A stretch of DNA of 64,000 nucleotides from Thorsellia kenyensis (GCF_042432445.1 NZ_JBHLXE010000046.1:1-64000); one strand, 5' to 3'; positions 18,140 to 28,267 are shown, counted from the stretch's first letter. Translations and numbers: made by a program. The notes: generated by a model from the letters alone, not told the origin.

Positions 18140-18158
18140 AAGTTTTCTCTTAGATGAT

Positions 18159-18521
18159 TTATGAATGAGACGACAGCATAGGTCCTAAAGGACGGCCACC
18201 GACTAAATGAATATGGATATGGTAAACTTCTTGTCCACCATGTTTATTACAGTTCATGATCAAACGATAGCCATCCTCAGCAATACCTTGTTCACTAGCA
18301 ATTTTAGCAGCTACGGTCATCATTCTTCCAAGTGTTAATTCATGTTCTATTTTCATATCATTTGCAGTCGGAATTAATATATTAGGAATGACTAAAATAT
18401 GAACTGGCGCTTGTGGGCTAATATCTTTAAATGCTGTAACAAGATCATCTTGATAAACAATATCTGCAGGAATTTCCTTCCTAATAATTCGACTAAAAAT
18501 AGTTTCTTCTGCTTGAGTCAT
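18159..18521 (-). CDS. hinT: HIT-family purine nucleoside phosphoramidase
   Basis: Hydrolyses adenosine 5'-phosphoramidates and aminoacyl-AMP-like compounds. At 120 residues it has the usual length. The histidine triad HIHIHLVGGRP is at the C-terminal third, with FKDISPQAPVHILVIP upstream. A TCTCCTTAA-side complement gives a good ribosome site (AAGGAGAG) before the ATG. hemF follows at 19 nt. Confidence 0.93.
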   Translation of the reverse strand: MTQAEETIFSRIIRKEIPADIVYQDDLVTAFKDISPQAPVHILVIPNILIPTANDMKIEHELTLGRMMTVAAKIASEQGIAEDGYRLIMNCNKHGGQEVYHIHIHLVGGRPLGPMLSSHS

Positions 18522-18590
18522 TTTTCTCTCCTTAAAATAAACATGATAATTATTTCAATGATATCTCGATATTGATGATATGACTGAATA

Positions 18591-19151
18591 TCAATTAGAT
18601 TTTGATGTCCTTTCTAACTGCACGACAGAAAATTGAGCAGAAGTTTGTTCATCACCAGCCACTCCCTCTATCAGCTGTATATTTTTCACCTCTTCGCCAA
18701 GGGCTGGAAAAAATAGTTGTATTTCTGCCACCTCGTTGCGAAATAGTTGATACCATTCATTTTGATTACAAGATTTAATTGGGCTAACCTGCTTTTCTAA
18801 AAAATATATTTTGTTTGTATCCACATCAATTAACCTATAAGCACTAGGATCATTGACATCCCAAAGACAATAAGCACCAGAAGGATTAATAGGATCAATG
18901 GTCAACTGCACTCTTGTTGAATAAGGAGATAGTTCAATAGCATTTAAAAAAACGTTAGGATCGGTATTAGAATGTAGATTTGTAAACATCTGAATAAAAT
19001 TAAGATTATCTTCCTTCTTTTCATTAGTCACTTTAATTCTTTCTTCTACTACCGAGGGGGTCTGTTTAATATTCGCATAAATATATAATGGGGAACAAGC
19101 ACTCAACACCGAAAGGAATGCAAGCGAGAGTTTTTTATATTTTCTTGTCAT
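18591..19151 (-). CDS. Unknown lipoprotein
   Basis: 186 residues, family not recognised. The N-terminus is a lipoprotein signal: basic MTRKYKK, a hydrophobic core, and lipobox LSAC with Cys19. The mature part has a polar stretch (about 30-55) and then a beta-rich segment (PSGAYCLWDVNDPSAYRLIDVD, NEWYQLFRNEVAEIQLFFPA). It contains two further cysteines (about 93 and 127) that could form a disulfide. TAGGAA before the ATG is an acceptable ribosome site. It occupies the slot next to hinT where E. coli has the lipoprotein genes ycfL and lpoB, but I cannot align it to either. It is likely a periplasmic envelope protein. Confidence 0.75.
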   Translation of the reverse strand: MTRKYKKLSLAFLSVLSACSPLYIYANIKQTPSVVEERIKVTNEKKEDNLNFIQMFTNLHSNTDPNVFLNAIELSPYSTRVQLTIDPINPSGAYCLWDVNDPSAYRLIDVDTNKIYFLEKQVSPIKSCNQNEWYQLFRNEVAEIQLFFPALGEEVKNIQLIEGVAGDEQTSAQFSVVQLERTSKSN

Positions 19152-19276
19152 TATTAAAATTCCTAAGAGAAATTGATGCCTTGCCGAGATATACTCATCT
19201 ATTTATCTTCACTGCGTCAGTAAAGATTAAAACTGATTTATCTAACATTGAACGATAATTGAAAAATTAATTTCTA

Positions 19277-20092
19277 TTATTTATTTTCTATACTCGAAAG
19301 TAATTTATCATAATCTAAATGAGCGAAATCACAAAAGTTTTTTGTTGTTTGGTGAGCTAACGTATGCAGATCGCACTGCTTGAGTGTCGCTAAAAAACTT
19401 GCAACTTCCTTGACATATGCTGGTTGATTTTCTTTCCCCCTATAAGGAACTGGCGCTAAATAGGGAGAGTCTGTTTCTATGAGCATTCGGTCTAAAGGAA
19501 CATATTTCGCCACATCTTGAAGATCTTTAGCATTTTTAAAAGTCACAATACCGGAAAAAGAAACATACATCCCCATGTCAAGTACAGCTTTTGCCGTAGG
19601 AATATCTTCAGTAAAACAGTGTAAGACACCGCCACAACGTGTCACATCTTCTGATTTTAAAAGCGCTAAAGTATCTGCTCTCGCTTGCCTTGTATGAACA
19701 ATAATCGGTTTTTGTAATTCTGCACCAATCGCTATATGTTCAACAAATCGTCTTTGCTGCAATACCATAGATTCGGTTTCATGATAATAATCTAGACCTG
19801 TCTCCCCTAATGCGATGACATTATCTTCACTGGCTAATGCTAAAAACTCATCAAACTCATAAGGTGATTCATTTACATAACAAGGATGAACGCCACACGA
19901 ATAGGCCACGTGGGGAGAAGTGCCAACTAATCGCCTCATCTCTTTATAACCGCTCAAAGATGTTGCCACTGCCAACATGTATCTAACATCTGAATTAACG
20001 GCATTCTCTATTATTTTATTGATATCGGTCTTATGCTTTTCATAATCAAGTAAATTGAGGTGACAATGAGAATCCACAAAAAAATTACGCAT
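19277..20092 (-). CDS. TatD-family metal-dependent hydrolase (YcfH type)
   Basis: TIM-barrel metal-dependent hydrolase of the TatD DNase family, 271 residues. Ligand motifs visible are VDSHCHLNLL, GETGLDYY, PIIVHTRQA, GVLHCFTED and the final ETDSPYLAPVPYRGKENQP. It directly follows holB in the same direction, the arrangement of E. coli holB-ycfH, so YcfH is the likely orthologue. The physiological substrate is uncertain, with 3'-5' nuclease activity known for relatives. A second TatD paralogue lies at 39000-39812. Confidence 0.9.
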   Translation of the reverse strand: MRNFFVDSHCHLNLLDYEKHKTDINKIIENAVNSDVRYMLAVATSLSGYKEMRRLVGTSPHVAYSCGVHPCYVNESPYEFDEFLALASEDNVIALGETGLDYYHETESMVLQQRRFVEHIAIGAELQKPIIVHTRQARADTLALLKSEDVTRCGGVLHCFTEDIPTAKAVLDMGMYVSFSGIVTFKNAKDLQDVAKYVPLDRMLIETDSPYLAPVPYRGKENQPAYVKEVASFLATLKQCDLHTLAHQTTKNFCDFAHLDYDKLLSSIENK

Positions 20093-20167
20093 GTTCTTTT
20101 TATTTTCCTTTTATTCGAATTTTTTAACCATTAATTGATTTTTGTATGATTTTTATATTCTTTATTA

Positions 20168-21217
20168 TTAGAGGGTCAATAACTCCAATTTTTTTTGCTG
20201 CCACTTAAGTAAAAAATTTGCCATAAGTAATTCTAAATTAAGACCACTATTAGTTAATAGAAGATGTCTTAAATGAAGGCCATTCTGGCTTAATGCTTGC
20301 AAGAAATGCCTATCCCATTCAGCCAAACGCTCAATCACTGGCATCATATCTGAATTGATTATTAAATCTTCAATATAGCCAGGCTCAACTATCACTGACG
20401 TTGAACTCTTTATTGACTGAATTTTCATTGCATCAATCACCAAAGACATCAAAGAATCCAAATGCAATAACCAATTTTCTTTGGTTAAATAATTTAATAA
20501 ACTCAGTGGCAGGTTAGCCAAAATAGCACTATGCAGGTCATTCATAAAATGTATTCTTTGTGCTACAAAGCCCTCATTTAATAGTGATTTAGCTATTAAT
20601 GGAGCCCCCAGAGCAATTTTTAATGCAATAGAGAGTGTTTCTTCTGGTATGTCTAGAAATTCATTTTTTAACCAATTTAATGCAGCTTGTTTATCTATAG
20701 TTGCAATAGGAAAATTTAAACATCGACTTTTAATAGTTGCAAGTAAAGCATCTGGGGCATAGGTAGACAGTAAAAAAAAAGTTTTCTCTGGTGGTTCTTC
20801 AAGTATTTTAAGTAGGGCATTCATTGCAGCATGAGTCATTGCTTCAAGCTGAACAATTTGAACAATTTTCGCTCCACCTTGATTAGCATGCTGATAAAGC
20901 TGTTCTGTCATCAAACGGATGATATCAATGCCTATTTGCTTTTTATCTTTTTCTGGTGCAATGGTATGATAATCTGGATGGTTCCCTGCACTCATCAATA
21001 AGCAAGAAGGACATACGCCGCACGCTGAAGTTGAGTCAATCATACACTCTTTACATAAGAGGTAACTTGCCAGTGTATGGAATAATTCATCTTCTCCTTG
21101 TCCTTTAGCACAAGAGAGCAGTAAAGCATGATGACCTTCTCTATTAGCATACATTCCTATTAATGTCTGATAAATAGAGATTAACCATGGCATAGAAGGT
21201 GTCATAGAATACCCCAT
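20168..21217 (-). CDS. holB: DNA polymerase III delta-prime subunit
   Basis: Clamp-loader subunit that works with DnaX and HolA to open the beta clamp. The 349 residues include the zinc-binding cysteines (CKECMIDSTSACGVCPSC, about 52-70), the sensor-type region NALLKILEEPPEKTFFLLST, and ATIKSRCLNF with the SRC arginine. These are conserved in delta-prime subunits. tatD follows 75 bp downstream. tmk, which precedes holB in E. coli, is not adjacent here. Confidence 0.93.
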   Translation of the reverse strand: MGYSMTPSMPWLISIYQTLIGMYANREGHHALLLSCAKGQGEDELFHTLASYLLCKECMIDSTSACGVCPSCLLMSAGNHPDYHTIAPEKDKKQIGIDIIRLMTEQLYQHANQGGAKIVQIVQLEAMTHAAMNALLKILEEPPEKTFFLLSTYAPDALLATIKSRCLNFPIATIDKQAALNWLKNEFLDIPEETLSIALKIALGAPLIAKSLLNEGFVAQRIHFMNDLHSAILANLPLSLLNYLTKENWLLHLDSLMSLVIDAMKIQSIKSSTSVIVEPGYIEDLIINSDMMPVIERLAEWDRHFLQALSQNGLHLRHLLLTNSGLNLELLMANFLLKWQQKKLELLTL

Positions 21218-21480
21218 ACTAATTATCCTTATTTCATAACGGTAAAAACCTAAGATGCAACTCAGTTTTATATAATTCTCTCATTATAGCATCTTAATTA
21301 CATATGCATAAATCCAATGCTAAAATTGTGTTTATTAATCTTTTATATTCGAATTATTTTTATCATAATGAGAAGTTAATTGATTAATAAACTCTTAGGT
21401 TGATTAGGTAATTGAATCACTTCGCGTTATAATAAAAACATTAAAATAGATTTACCTTCACAAAAAATGAGGAGTCAACA

Positions 21481-22407
21481 ATGATTATTGTCACAGGTGG
21501 CGCAGGATTCATAGGAAGTAATATTATTCATGCACTTAATAAAAAAGGCATTCGCGATATTTTGGTTGTCGATCATTTAAAAAATGGCATTAAATTTAAA
21601 AATTTAGTTGATTTAGATATTGCTGATTATTTAGATAGAGATGAATTTCTCTCACTCATCATGTCGGGAGAATCTTTGGGTAAAATTGAAGGAATTTTCC
21701 ACCAGGGCGCGTGCTCTGCAACCACTGAGTGGGATGGTAAATATATGATGGAAAACAACTATCAATACTCAAAAGATCTTTTACATTGGAGTCTTGAGAA
21801 TCAAGTACCCTTTATTTATGCTTCTTCAGCAGCAACTTATGGTGGTAGAACAGATAATTTCATCGAAGAAAGAGAATTTGAAGAACCGTTGAATGTCTAC
21901 GGCTATTCTAAATTTTTATTTGACGAATATGTCAGAAATATTTTGCCTGAAGCAGATTCACCGATTTGTGGATTAAAATATTTTAATGTCTATGGACCTA
22001 GAGAGTCCCACAAAGGAAGTATGGCCAGTGTCGCTTTTCATCTAAACAATCAAATGAATAAAGGAGAAAATCCAAAACTATTCTCAGGAAGTGAGGGATT
22101 TTTAAGAGATTTTATTTATGTTGAAGATGTGGCAAACATTAATCTTTGGTGTTTAAAGAACAAAATCTCTGGGATTTTTAATGCGGGGACAGGAAAAGCG
22201 GAATCATTTGAAGCGGTTGCCAAGGCAGTAATCGCATTCCACCAAAGAGGGCAAATTGAGTCTATTCCTTTTCCTGACCACTTGAAAGGACATTATCAAG
22301 CTTATACCCAAGCTGATTTAACGAAATTAAGAGCAGCTGGCTACACGCATGATTTTCATACCGTAGCGCAAGGTGTAAATAAGTACTTAACCTGGTTAAA
22401 TAAATAA
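21481..22407 (+). CDS. hldD: ADP-L-glycero-D-manno-heptose 6-epimerase
   Basis: Epimerises ADP-D-glycero-D-manno-heptose for the LPS inner core. The 308 residues match the E. coli length. NADP-binding motif VTGGAGFIGSNI is at the N-terminus, with HQGACSATTEWDG, catalytic YGYSKFLFD (Tyr near 140), YFNVYGPRE, and FLRDFIYVEDVANINLW. The ATG has a GAGGAG ribosome site. A TATAAT at 21428-21433 is a likely -10 box although no good -35 accompanies it. It is the first gene of hldD-waaF-waaC. Confidence 0.97.
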   Translation: MIIVTGGAGFIGSNIIHALNKKGIRDILVVDHLKNGIKFKNLVDLDIADYLDRDEFLSLIMSGESLGKIEGIFHQGACSATTEWDGKYMMENNYQYSKDLLHWSLENQVPFIYASSAATYGGRTDNFIEEREFEEPLNVYGYSKFLFDEYVRNILPEADSPICGLKYFNVYGPRESHKGSMASVAFHLNNQMNKGENPKLFSGSEGFLRDFIYVEDVANINLWCLKNKISGIFNAGTGKAESFEAVAKAVIAFHQRGQIESIPFPDHLKGHYQAYTQADLTKLRAAGYTHDFHTVAQGVNKYLTWLNK

Positions 22408-22448
22408 TCATTAATGAGTCACAATTTGTGGCTGTTGAGTAAAAAATA

Positions 22449-23546
22449 ATGCGAATATTAGTCATTGGACCCTCTTGGGTCGGCGATATGATGATGTCTC
22501 AAAGCTTATATCGTACGTTAAAACAAACTCATCCTAATGCACTTATTGATGTTTTGGCCCCTGCATGGAGTTTTCCTTTACTCAGTAGAATGCCTGAGAT
22601 AAATCAAGGTATTGAAATGCCCTTAGGCCACGGCGCATTAGGGATTAAGGCAAGAAGAGAATTAGGAAAAAAATTAAGAGAAAATGGTTATACTCATGCT
22701 TATATTTTACCTAATTCTTTTAAGTCTGCACTCATTCCTTGGTTTGCAAAAATTCCTACTAGAGTTGGGTGGAGAGGAGAATTTCGCTATGGCTTATTAA
22801 CTGATTGTAGAAAACTTAATAAGACTGATTTTGAAAAAATGGTAGAACGTTATGTTGCTCTGGCATATCCCTCACAAGCAATTAAAACAGCAAAAGATAT
22901 CCCTGAACCAATTTTAGTCCCCAAACTACAGGTTTCATCATCGGAGTCAATAGCTGTGGCAGAAAAGCTTATACCTAAGTCTTGGTTAACCACTCTAAAA
23001 CAAAATCCTAAACAACTCTTCATTGGCTTTTGTCCTGGAGCCGAATTTGGTCCAGCTAAAAGATGGCCTGATTATCACTATGCAGCACTTGCTAAACAAT
23101 TAATATCGCTTGGTCACTACATAGTGATTTTAGGATCTGCCAAAGATGAAGCAATTGGAGAAGATATTATACGCCAGTTAAATGCCGAACAGCAGGAAGG
23201 TTGTATCAATCTTGCAGGGAAAACCTCCCTAGATGAGGTGATGTGTCTTATTACAGCACTAGATTATGTGGTAACCAACGATTCAGGTTTAATGCATATT
23301 GCAGCTGCATTTGATAAACCACTATTGGCTTTATACGGTCCAACAAGCCCGAATTTTACTCCTCCTTTATCCAGCAATGCTCAAATTATAAGGTTAATTG
23401 AAGGATTCATCAAAATTCGTAAAACTAACCAAGCAATGGGGTATCACCAAAGTTTAGTAGATATTAGCCCCAAAATGGTCATGGAAAAAATACAAGAAAG
23501 GTTATTGGCTTTAGAAAACCGTTTATTTACTTTATATAATGAATAG
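22449..23546 (+). CDS. waaF: ADP-heptose:LPS heptosyltransferase II
   Basis: Adds the second heptose of the LPS inner core, a GT9 enzyme at the cytosolic face of the inner membrane. The 365 residues include PSWVGDMMMSQSLYRTLK, VDVLAPAW-like LIDVLAPAWS, GFCPGAEFGPAKRWP, and DYVVTNDSGLMHIAAAFDKP with the ADP-heptose site. It lies 41 bp after hldD and just before waaC, as in enterobacterial rfaDFC. The ribosome site is weak, so coupling to hldD translation is possible. Confidence 0.96.
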   Translation: MRILVIGPSWVGDMMMSQSLYRTLKQTHPNALIDVLAPAWSFPLLSRMPEINQGIEMPLGHGALGIKARRELGKKLRENGYTHAYILPNSFKSALIPWFAKIPTRVGWRGEFRYGLLTDCRKLNKTDFEKMVERYVALAYPSQAIKTAKDIPEPILVPKLQVSSSESIAVAEKLIPKSWLTTLKQNPKQLFIGFCPGAEFGPAKRWPDYHYAALAKQLISLGHYIVILGSAKDEAIGEDIIRQLNAEQQEGCINLAGKTSLDEVMCLITALDYVVTNDSGLMHIAAAFDKPLLALYGPTSPNFTPPLSSNAQIIRLIEGFIKIRKTNQAMGYHQSLVDISPKMVMEKIQERLLALENRLFTLYNE

Positions 23547-23617
23547 ATAATATATTGTTTGTGACAAGTATTGAGCCTCATAACTCACTAACTGAACATA
23601 ATAAAAGGATACCCTAC

Positions 23618-24610
23618 TTGAAGATTTTATTAGTAAAAACTTCCTCGATGGGAGATATATTGCACACGCTTCCAGCCTTAACCGATGCGTTATCTTTTTT
23701 TCCGCAAATACAAGTAGATTGGGTTGTTGAAGAGAATTTTGCTCAAATTCCTAGTTGGCACAAAACCATTAGACGGGTGATACCGATAGCACTGAGACGA
23801 TGGAGAAAATCTTGGTTTGCCAAAGAGACGCGAGAGGAGCGCTTTAAATTTTTAGCCGCTATAAAATCAGAACAATACGACTTGATTATCGATGCTCAAG
23901 GACTTATTAAAAGTGCTTTGTTTGTTGTAAGGCATGCTAGAGGCACTAAACACGGCTATTCGTTTAAATCTGCGAGAGAAGGATTGGCTAGTTTTTTTTA
24001 TGATAAGCGCCATACTGTCGCTACAGATCTACACGCAGTTGAACGCATCAGAATGCTATTTGCCCAATCATTAGGCTATCAGTTGCCTATCTCTGTAGGA
24101 AATTATGATATTGCCTCATATTTTCAAGATAGACACTCTGCTGTAGAAGCATCTAATTTATCAGGCGAGGCTGAAAAAAATACCTATTTAATTTTTTTAC
24201 ATAGTACCACTCGAGATGAAAAACACTGGCCTGAAAACCATTGGTTAGAACTAATTCGATTGATAGCGCCTTTAAACTATAAAATTAAACTGCCTTGGGG
24301 TACAGATAAAGAAAAACAGCGTGCTGAACGTTTAGCGGAAGATTTTGATTTTATTGAAGTATTGCCTAAGCTTAACCTTTATGAAGTTGCTAATGAAATT
24401 GCGCATTGTAAAGCTGTTATTTCGGTAGATACAGGGCTTAGCCATCTCACTGCGGCGCTTAGTAAACATAACATTACGCTGTATGGTCCTACAGATCCTA
24501 ATTTAATTGGAGGATATGGCATAAACCAAAATGCACTGACAAGTCCAACTGGACAAATGAAGGATATTTTACCTCTAGATGTATTTGAGAAGTTAAAGCT
24601 ATTAAACTAA
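23618..24610 (+). CDS. waaC: ADP-heptose:LPS heptosyltransferase I
   Basis: Adds the first heptose to Kdo2-lipid A (GT9). Family motifs: VKTSSMGDILHTLPALTD, VDWVVEENFAQIPSWH, FLHSTTRDEKHWPE and SVDTGLSHLTAALSKHNITLYGPTDP. I place the start at TTG 23618 because AAGGA lies 8 nt upstream and the protein then begins LKILLVKTSSMGD, in line with E. coli MRVLIVKTSSMGD. That gives 330 residues. An upstream TTG at 23555 would add 21 residues without homology or a ribosome site. It is the last gene of the heptose operon. Confidence 0.94.
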   Translation: MKILLVKTSSMGDILHTLPALTDALSFFPQIQVDWVVEENFAQIPSWHKTIRRVIPIALRRWRKSWFAKETREERFKFLAAIKSEQYDLIIDAQGLIKSALFVVRHARGTKHGYSFKSAREGLASFFYDKRHTVATDLHAVERIRMLFAQSLGYQLPISVGNYDIASYFQDRHSAVEASNLSGEAEKNTYLIFLHSTTRDEKHWPENHWLELIRLIAPLNYKIKLPWGTDKEKQRAERLAEDFDFIEVLPKLNLYEVANEIAHCKAVISVDTGLSHLTAALSKHNITLYGPTDPNLIGGYGINQNALTSPTGQMKDILPLDVFEKLKLLN

Positions 24611-24770
24611 AAGAATAGGTATATGTACTTTAAAGACGAGACATCGCTATTCAAAAATCAATAACTTGACATATTTTTGGGTGATTTCATCACATTTTAG
24701 CACTAACCTATTAATATTAAAAAATGATAGATTATGATTTTTTTAGATGGTGATTTGGAGCTGATTTGAA

Positions 24771-24816
24771 AATAAAAGGCAAAAAACTTTTCGCAAGCTA
24801 GCTTTTGCCTTTTATT
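24771..24816. terminator. Bidirectional terminator between waaC and lpd
   Basis: A 14-bp perfect stem, AATAAAAGGCAAAA (24771-24784) with TTTTGCCTTTTATT (24803-24816), encloses an 18-nt loop. T-rich or A-rich flanks serve both convergent transcripts. Confidence 0.8.
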
Positions 24817-24840
24817 AAATAAACTAATTAACGTTTCTTA

Positions 24841-26268
24841 TTAGCGCTTTTTAGCTTTTGGATTAGGTAAATCTGTAATACTACCCTCATAAATTTCAGC
24901 AGCTAATCCTACTGACTCATGTAGTGTTGGGTGAGCATGGATTGTAAGTGCAATATCTTCAGCATCACATCCCATTTCAATGGCAAGAGTAATTTCACCT
25001 AATAATTCACCACCATTGGTACCAACAACTGCTCCACCTAAAATACGATTTGTTGCCTTATCAAAAATTAATTTCGTCATACCATCAGCGCAATCAGAGG
25101 CTATCGCTCTACCAGAAGCAGCCCAAGGGAAAGTCGCTGTTTCATAAGCTATCCCCTTTTCTTTAGCTTCTTTTTCAGTTAAACCAACCCACGCAACTTC
25201 AGGCTCAGTATACGCAATTGATGGAATAACTTTTGGATCAAAGAAATGTTTTAAGCCAGAAATAACTTCTGCTGCCACGTGACCCTCATGGACCCCTTTA
25301 TGGGCAAGCATAGGTTGACCGACTACGTCACCAATCGCAAAAATATGAGGTACATTTGTACGTAATTGTTTATCAACATGGATGAATCCACGTTCATCTA
25401 CATTAATACCCGCTTTTTGTGCGTCAATTTTATTACCATTCGGAGCGCGGCCAATAGCAACTAACACTGCATCATAAGTATGTGTGAATTCACTGCCATC
25501 TTTTGCTTGCATTGTCACATGAATCGCATCAGGTTTTGCTTCCACTTTAGTCACTTTTGTTTCTAACAATAGATTAAATTGCTTACTGATTTTTTTGGTA
25601 TAGACTTTAACAACATCTTTATCCGCAGCAGGAATGACTTGGTCAAACATTTCCACCACTTCAATTTCAGTACCTAAAGAGTGATATACAGTACCCATTT
25701 CCAAACCAATGATACCACCGCCCATAACTAGGAGTTTTTTCGGTACTGATTTAAGTTCCAAAGCATCTGTAGAATCCCAGATACGAGGATCTTCATGAGG
25801 TATAAATGGTAATTTGATAGGATGAGATCCTACTGCAATAATGGCATGCTCAAAAGTTACTATCGTTTTGCTACCATCATCGCCAGTGACTTCTAAAGAG
25901 TGAGAACCTGTAAATTTAGCAACACCCTGCACAGTATCCACTTTACGGCCCTTAGCCATTCCAGCTAAACCACCTGTGAGCTGGGAAATCACTTTCTCTT
26001 TCCATGAACGTACTTTATCTATATCTGTTTGCGGCTTGCCAAATACAATACCATGATCGGCTAAAGATGCAGCTTCATTAATGACTTTTGCTACATGCAA
26101 TAGTGCTTTAGAGGGAATACATCCCACGTTTAAACATACGCCACCTAAGGTCGCATAACGTTCAACAATGACAGTTTTCATGCCTAAATCAGCACTGCGA
26201 AATGCAGCAGAATAACCTGCAGGACCAGCACCGATAACAACTACCTGGGTTTTTATTTCTGTACTCAT
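24841..26268 (-). CDS. lpd: Dihydrolipoyl dehydrogenase (E3)
   Basis: FAD-dependent E3 of pyruvate dehydrogenase and other 2-oxoacid complexes; reoxidises dihydrolipoamide with NAD+. The 475 residues include the FAD motif VIGAGPAGYSAA, redox cysteines in GGVCLNVGCIPSKALLH (Cys45 and Cys50), the NAD fold VMGGGIIGLEMG, and the C-terminal HAHPTLHE His-Glu pair. It is the last gene of the pdhR-aceE-aceF-lpd order, about 106 bp after aceF. Confidence 0.97.
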   Translation of the reverse strand: MSTEIKTQVVVIGAGPAGYSAAFRSADLGMKTVIVERYATLGGVCLNVGCIPSKALLHVAKVINEAASLADHGIVFGKPQTDIDKVRSWKEKVISQLTGGLAGMAKGRKVDTVQGVAKFTGSHSLEVTGDDGSKTIVTFEHAIIAVGSHPIKLPFIPHEDPRIWDSTDALELKSVPKKLLVMGGGIIGLEMGTVYHSLGTEIEVVEMFDQVIPAADKDVVKVYTKKISKQFNLLLETKVTKVEAKPDAIHVTMQAKDGSEFTHTYDAVLVAIGRAPNGNKIDAQKAGINVDERGFIHVDKQLRTNVPHIFAIGDVVGQPMLAHKGVHEGHVAAEVISGLKHFFDPKVIPSIAYTEPEVAWVGLTEKEAKEKGIAYETATFPWAASGRAIASDCADGMTKLIFDKATNRILGGAVVGTNGGELLGEITLAIEMGCDAEDIALTIHAHPTLHESVGLAAEIYEGSITDLPNPKAKKR

Positions 26269-26374
26269 GTTAGCCTCGAATTTTTAAGGTTTTAATAACA
26301 AGGTTTATTTTTTTATACCAAGTCTTAATAGAACTGAATTAAGACTTAGCTGTAACTCATACATTTTATTTTTA

Positions 26375-28249
26375 TTACATTACCAAGCGGCGTAAATCAG
26401 AAATAACTGCACCGAGGTAAGTGATAAAGCGTGCGCCATCAGCGCCATCTATCACGCGGTGATCGTAGGATAAAGAAAGTGGAAGCATAAGCTTCGGTGC
26501 AAATTCTTTACCGTTCCACACAGGTTTCATTGCAGATTTAGATACGCCAAGAATAGCTACTTCAGGCGCATTGACGATAGGTGTAAATGAAGTACCCCCC
26601 AATCCACCTAAACTAGAGATAGTAAAGCATCCTCCTTGCATATCTGATGCAGTTAATTTTCCTTCACGCGCTTTTTTTGAAATAACCATCAACTCGCGAG
26701 AAAGTTCAATAATGCCTTTATTATTCACATCTTTAAAAACAGGTACTACAAGACCATTAGGTGTATCTACGGCAACGCCAATGTTAATATATTTTTTTAA
26801 TATTAACTTTTGTCCATCTTCAGAAAGAGAACTATTAAAGCGAGGGAACTCCTCCAAAGCTTTAGCTACCGCTTTCATTAAGAAAACTAATGGTGTGTAC
26901 TTAACATCCAATTTTCTCTTTTCTGCTTCCTGATTTTGTTGCTTACGAAATGCCTCTAGATCTGAAATATCAACTTCATCAAATTGTGTTACATGAGGAA
27001 TCATCACCCAATTTCGGCTCAAGTTAGCGCCACTCAGTTTTTGGATTCTAGATAAATCCACTTCTTCTATAGCACCAAATTTAGCAAAATCAACTTTTGG
27101 CCAAGGAATTAATCCTAATCCAGCACCACCATTGCTGCTCGCACCAGATTCTAATCGCTGTACAGCTTCTTTTACGTACGCTTGAACATCTTCACGTAAA
27201 ATTCTATTCTTACGCCCTGTACCTTTAACTTTTGCCAGGTTAACACCAAATTCACGGGCCAAGCGACGGACTAAAGGAGTTGCATGTACATACGCTTGGT
27301 TCACCTCAAATTCATTTTTTGATGTATTTGATTGAGAAACAGGAGCAGGTTGTGCAGTAGTTACCGGTGAAACAGCCTGTGCCTTCACTGGCGCTTTTTG
27401 TTCAGGACCATCCGATGATGCGCCTGATACAGTAAAGACCATGATGTTAGATCCTGTCTTGACCTTATCACCGACGTTAATTGTAATTTCGCTCACTATT
27501 CCATCTTCTTGAGCTGGGACTTCCATTGAAGCTTTATCGCCTTCAACTACAATCAACGATTGATCTTTCTTGACTGTATCACCAACCTTAACCAAAATTT
27601 CCGTAACATCAACTTCATCTGAACCAATATCTGGTACAGTGATGACTTTAGTATGACTTGTTGCTAGAGGTGATGCTAATTGTGCAGGAGAACTGGTCTG
27701 AGTTGCAGAACTTGATCCAGAAATAGAAAATACCATGACTGCAGATCCAGTTTTTACTTTATCTCCAACTTTAATTGTAATTTCACTCACTATCCCTGCT
27801 TTAGGAGAAGGAACTTCCATAGAAGCTTTATCTCCTTCAACTACCATCAATGATTGATCAATTGAGATATTATCACCGACTTTTACTAATATTTCCGTGA
27901 CATCTACCTCATCTTCGCCAATATCTGGTACAAAAATTGTTTCTAATTCGACTGCTGCAGGTGCAGAAGCTTCAACAGATTTAGGCGTAGGCGCACTTGG
28001 AGTAGAAGAGGCTGAATCTTGTGCATCAAACATCATGATTAAAGAGCCTGTTTTCACTTTGTCACCGACATTAATTAAAATTTTAGCCACGGTGCCACTT
28101 GTTGATGCAGGAACTTCCATTGAGGCTTTATCACCCTCAACCACCATTAATGATTGATCTGCAGTAATTTTATCGCCTACTTTTACCAAAATTTCAGTGA
28201 CATCAACTTCATCATCTCCAATATCTGGTACAAAAATTTCTATTGTCAT
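26375..28249 (-). CDS. aceF: Dihydrolipoyl acetyltransferase (E2) of pyruvate dehydrogenase
   Basis: Core of the pyruvate dehydrogenase complex. The 624 residues have three N-terminal lipoyl domains, each with VEGDKASMEVP, giving lipoyl lysines Lys41, Lys141 and Lys239. Ala/Pro/Ser-rich linkers separate the domains. The E3/E1-binding domain follows at about 318-360 (TPLVRRLAREFGVNL), then the catalytic acetyltransferase domain with SLSYDHRVIDGADGARF (His597). Three lipoyl domains are the E. coli arrangement. It starts 18 bp after aceE. The lipoyl repeats produce near-identical DNA at about 100-codon spacing, which could recombine. Confidence 0.97.
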   Translation of the reverse strand: MTIEIFVPDIGDDEVDVTEILVKVGDKITADQSLMVVEGDKASMEVPASTSGTVAKILINVGDKVKTGSLIMMFDAQDSASSTPSAPTPKSVEASAPAAVELETIFVPDIGEDEVDVTEILVKVGDNISIDQSLMVVEGDKASMEVPSPKAGIVSEITIKVGDKVKTGSAVMVFSISGSSSATQTSSPAQLASPLATSHTKVITVPDIGSDEVDVTEILVKVGDTVKKDQSLIVVEGDKASMEVPAQEDGIVSEITINVGDKVKTGSNIMVFTVSGASSDGPEQKAPVKAQAVSPVTTAQPAPVSQSNTSKNEFEVNQAYVHATPLVRRLAREFGVNLAKVKGTGRKNRILREDVQAYVKEAVQRLESGASSNGGAGLGLIPWPKVDFAKFGAIEEVDLSRIQKLSGANLSRNWVMIPHVTQFDEVDISDLEAFRKQQNQEAEKRKLDVKYTPLVFLMKAVAKALEEFPRFNSSLSEDGQKLILKKYINIGVAVDTPNGLVVPVFKDVNNKGIIELSRELMVISKKAREGKLTASDMQGGCFTISSLGGLGGTSFTPIVNAPEVAILGVSKSAMKPVWNGKEFAPKLMLPLSLSYDHRVIDGADGARFITYLGAVISDLRRLVM

Positions 28250-28267
28250 GTTAAGTCCTCTTATTTA

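Noticed and set aside
26571..28157. Plus-strand open frames opposite aceF
   Set aside because: Shadow frames produced by the codon bias of aceF; no supporting features.
27460..28240. Repeated DNA segments at about 300-bp spacing
   Set aside because: They encode the three lipoyl domains of aceF and are not a separate repeat element.
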